Below, in pieces: positions 34,374 to 36,169 of a stretch of 36,169 bases of DNA; the first letter of the stretch is position 1; each line of letters begins with the position of its first letter. The translations under genes were made by a program, and so were the position numbers. The DNA is from an uncultured Bacilli bacterium (GTDB lineage: Bacteria > Bacillota_I > Bacilli_A > RFN20 > CAG-826). The DNA lies in assembly GCA_944351395.1 (NCBI GenBank), contig CALVPP010000008.1, positions 1 through 36,169 on the forward strand. Reading direction: 5' to 3'. Under the pieces are notes generated by a model. That model was given only the letters and a program-made list of their open reading frames with translations. It was not told the origin of the DNA and ran no database searches.

Positions 34374-35477
34374 ATGAAAAAAAATGAATTAGCGTCCTTG
34401 CTCGTCTACGCTCTCATGATCGTAGTTGCCATCGTCATCGGTCTATGTATTATAAGACCTGCTTTTGAATATTATCACGTTGAAATTGGCGTTGGTATTG
34501 GATTCGTTTTAGGGGCTATTTTAGGAGGCGTCATATTCAACGCTATCATCTTTGAATTAGGACATGTTATTGGTGCTAAACTTGGCAAATATAACATCAC
34601 ATCAGTTAATATTCTTTGGTGTAATTTTTATCGCAATAACGAGAACAAATGGAAATTCCGTTTCCAAAGTTATGATGGATTTGTAGGAGAGACAAAAATT
34701 GTTCCCAAGAGTGAAGATTCTAATCCCAAACCATACCTATTTTTAGGCACTATGTTATATCTCATAGAAGCTATCGTCGGTGTCTTGCTTTTCGTCTTCA
34801 TCTCACCCCAAACAGAGTGGAATTATTTTCCAATTATCATTCTAGCCGTAGGGGGCATGATTGCCATCTATCAAATAGTTCCGACACAACTCGACAATAT
34901 AAACGATGGATATCGTTTGACTTTGTTAGGCAATAAGGCAATTAATCGTGTTGCTTTTAACGAAATGCTACGTATTGAAGACGAAGAACGCAAAGGCAAC
35001 AAAAATATAGAAGTGAAAGTTTTTGATGAAATTACACCATATACCGCTGAAGTAAACTTCCTTACTGTCTATCAATATCTTAGTGCTAAAAAATATGATG
35101 ACGCTATTAAAATTATCGATAACATTTTAAATCATAAAGAAAATGTATCGATGAAGACCGCTAGACGTGTCGAAGCACAAAAATTATTTATGCTTCTACT
35201 CACAAAACCCATCGATGAAGTGAAAGTTTATTATGAAGAAAACACTACGATGGAGTCTAGGCGCTTCTTCGCCGAAGATAATTCCATGGAATCATTACGT
35301 GCTTATATGCTCATTGCTGGTTTATTAGATGATTCTTATGGCGAAGTTATCTATTGTATCAATCGCAAAGATAAAGCAATGAAGCGATGCTTAACTTCAA
35401 GAAAAGCGACAGAGGAAATACTCTTTAGCGAAGCAAAAGCTAAACTGAAAGAAGTACATCCAGATTGGACAATTTAA
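34374..35477 (+). CDS. membrane protein related to M50 site-2-protease-like proteins, active-site His missing
   Basis: The 367-residue protein has TM helices at about 9-27 and 38-58, a helix continuing into FELGHVIGAKLGKY (60-73), and two further TM helices at about 119-140 and 150-168. The 60-64 stretch aligns with the HExxH of M50 peptidases (HELGHxxxAK), but the first His is Phe60, while Glu61 and His64 remain, so zinc proteolysis is doubtful. The C-terminal half (about 195-367) is soluble and helical, TPR-like in pattern (YLSAKKYDDAIKIIDNIL). Preceded by AAGGAG within a structured leader. Family assignment is by motif only. Confidence 0.65.
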   Translation: MKKNELASLLVYALMIVVAIVIGLCIIRPAFEYYHVEIGVGIGFVLGAILGGVIFNAIIFELGHVIGAKLGKYNITSVNILWCNFYRNNENKWKFRFQSYDGFVGETKIVPKSEDSNPKPYLFLGTMLYLIEAIVGVLLFVFISPQTEWNYFPIIILAVGGMIAIYQIVPTQLDNINDGYRLTLLGNKAINRVAFNEMLRIEDEERKGNKNIEVKVFDEITPYTAEVNFLTVYQYLSAKKYDDAIKIIDNILNHKENVSMKTARRVEAQKLFMLLLTKPIDEVKVYYEENTTMESRRFFAEDNSMESLRAYMLIAGLLDDSYGEVIYCINRKDKAMKRCLTSRKATEEILFSEAKAKLKEVHPDWTI

Positions 35478-35516
35478 CAAATAAAAAAGCTAGGCGCTAA
35501 ACTGAACCGGTAAGAT

Positions 35517-35557
35517 AAAAGTAGACACGTAAAAAAGTGCGGTCTACTTTTTCTTTT
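35517..35557 (+). terminator. hairpin-T-tract at the IS left end
   Basis: AAAAGTAGAC (35517-35526) pairs perfectly with GTCTACTTTT (35542-35551), followed by TTCTTTT. It can stop transcription entering the element from the 34374 gene and so keep transposase expression low; the same inverted repeat may also be part of the transposase-binding end. Confidence 0.6.
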
Positions 35558-35584
35558 AGTATGATTTGGCAAAGGAGGAATTTT

Positions 35585-35965
35585 ATGGGAAGACCAAAAG
35601 GAACTAAAAATAATAGGCGTTCCCCTGAAGAGAAAGAATCAATTGTTCTTAAATTAATCAATGGTGAAGAATCGTCATATTCCATTTCAAGAAAATATGG
35701 TGTTTCTCGTAGTCTATTGTGGACATGGGTTGAAACTTATAGAAATGAAGGCATTAAGGGGTTTTCATCAAAAGTTGGAAAACATAAAAAGGGAAACCCA
35801 TATGCAGCATTACATACCAAAAAGAATCTTACCGAAATTGAAAGGTTAAGGCTCGAATTAGCCAAAAAGGAAGTTGAGTGTGAACGATTAAAAAAAGGTT
35901 ACTCAGTGAAAGGAGTTGGTCAAAGAAAAGAATACGTTATTATCAACAGAAAGAATTCGAAATAA
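35585..35965 (+). CDS. IS3-family transposase OrfA (HTH protein)
   Basis: ATG 35585 has an excellent SD (AAAGGAGG); this gives 126 residues. It begins MGRPKGTKNNRRSPEEKESIV, with a helix-turn-helix at about 30-50 (SYSISRKYGVSRSLLWTWV) and a C-terminal leucine-zipper-like coiled coil (LTEIERLRLELAKKEVECERLKK) that mediates OrfA/OrfAB multimerisation. It overlaps orfB, and an A7 run at 35890-35896 in frame A-AAA-AAA would give the OrfAB fusion by -1 frameshifting. Confidence 0.88.
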   Translation: MGRPKGTKNNRRSPEEKESIVLKLINGEESSYSISRKYGVSRSLLWTWVETYRNEGIKGFSSKVGKHKKGNPYAALHTKKNLTEIERLRLELAKKEVECERLKKGYSVKGVGQRKEYVIINRKNSK

Positions 35966-36169
35966 TCGAACTCTTGTCTAACAAATATCCAATTAAATTT
36001 CTATGTTCAATCATGGATGTAAATCGAAGTGGATATTATAAATGGAAAAATAGACAAATCAATAAGCCAGAATGGGTAAAAAGAAGGGAAGATAATCTAA
36101 AGATTATTCAAGAGGTTCATAACAAACATAAAACTCATGGATATAGATGGATCTCAGCGTATTTAAAGC
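35884..36169 (+). CDS. IS3-family transposase OrfB, partial (runs off the window)
   Basis: The -1 frame relative to orfA is open from 35884 (stop TGA at 35881-35883) to the window end. After the A7 run it reads KRLLSERSWSKKRIRYYQQKEF, then YPIKFLCSIMDVNRSGYYKW and IIQEVHNKHKTHGYRWISAYL, the usual N-terminal HTH_21 region ahead of the DDE integrase core. It has no ATG near its beginning, so expression is expected by frameshift, or from the ATT at 35887 as in some IS3 members. The DDE residues lie beyond the window. Confidence 0.85.

Larger units (their letters stand above)
35503..36169 (+). mobile_element. IS3-family insertion sequence, left part (IS150-like), cut by window end
   Basis: Overlapping orfA and orfB in the 0/-1 arrangement, an A7 slippery run and the protein motifs identify an IS3-family element. 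The probable left end is TGAACCGGTAAG at 35503, followed by AAAAGTAGACAC, which resembles IS150-group ends; the terminal call is tentative because the right end is outside the window. The element lies 25 bases after the stop of the 34374 gene. Nothing in the visible part is broken. Confidence 0.8.

Overview
The window is about 36 kb of a low-GC chromosome centred on the replication origin. The order rpmH-rnpA-yidC-jag-mnmE on one side, divergent from dnaA-dnaN-yaaA(S4)-recF-gyrB-gyrA-serS on the other, is the Bacillota/Mycoplasmatota origin arrangement. TGA is used as a genuine stop (rnmV, yidC, rnpA) and TGG for Trp, so the code is standard and not the Mycoplasma code. I would place the organism among AT-rich Bacilli relatives (Erysipelotrichia, Acholeplasma/Izemoplasma or RF39-like lineages); the species cannot be read from the window.

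Left part (1-5960, accessory). A secreted or anchored surface protein with Ig-like domains is followed by a tyrosine recombinase. Next comes a 1.7 kb cassette bounded by a perfect 22-bp inverted repeat (3959-3980 and 5634-5655). Each repeat copy ends 2-3 nt before a start codon: a three-TM protein on the + strand, and a translationally coupled TM protein plus soluble protein on the - strand. A promoter lies outside the left repeat, while outside the right repeat lies a terminator. This looks like a recombinase-controlled switch that places either gene set behind one fixed promoter. It is the most interesting item here.

Origin-proximal minus-strand run (5717-14426): rpmH, rnpA, yidC, jag, (hairpin terminator), mnmE, tatD, rnmV, rsmA, ispE, glmU and a small beta-repeat protein. 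These genes are mostly overlapping or a few bases apart, and serve ribosome and RNase P, membrane insertion, tRNA/rRNA maturation, isoprenoid and UDP-GlcNAc synthesis.

Origin (14360-16309): DnaA boxes lie upstream of dnaA, and three head-to-tail boxes followed by a DnaA-trio-like triplet run lie between dnaA and dnaN.

Plus-strand replication run (14810-25776): dnaA, dnaN, then yaaA-recF-gyrB-gyrA-glycosyltransferase-like-serS, followed by a terminator, the SRP RNA and tadA. Both gyrase subunits carry substitutions at the classical quinolone-contact positions.

Right part (26543-36169): a lipoprotein, a MacB/FtsX-like ABC transporter, a P-type cation ATPase overlapping psuG, which overlaps a TetR-like gene, a degenerate M50-peptidase-like membrane protein behind a structured leader, and the left end of an IS3-family insertion sequence cut by the window edge.
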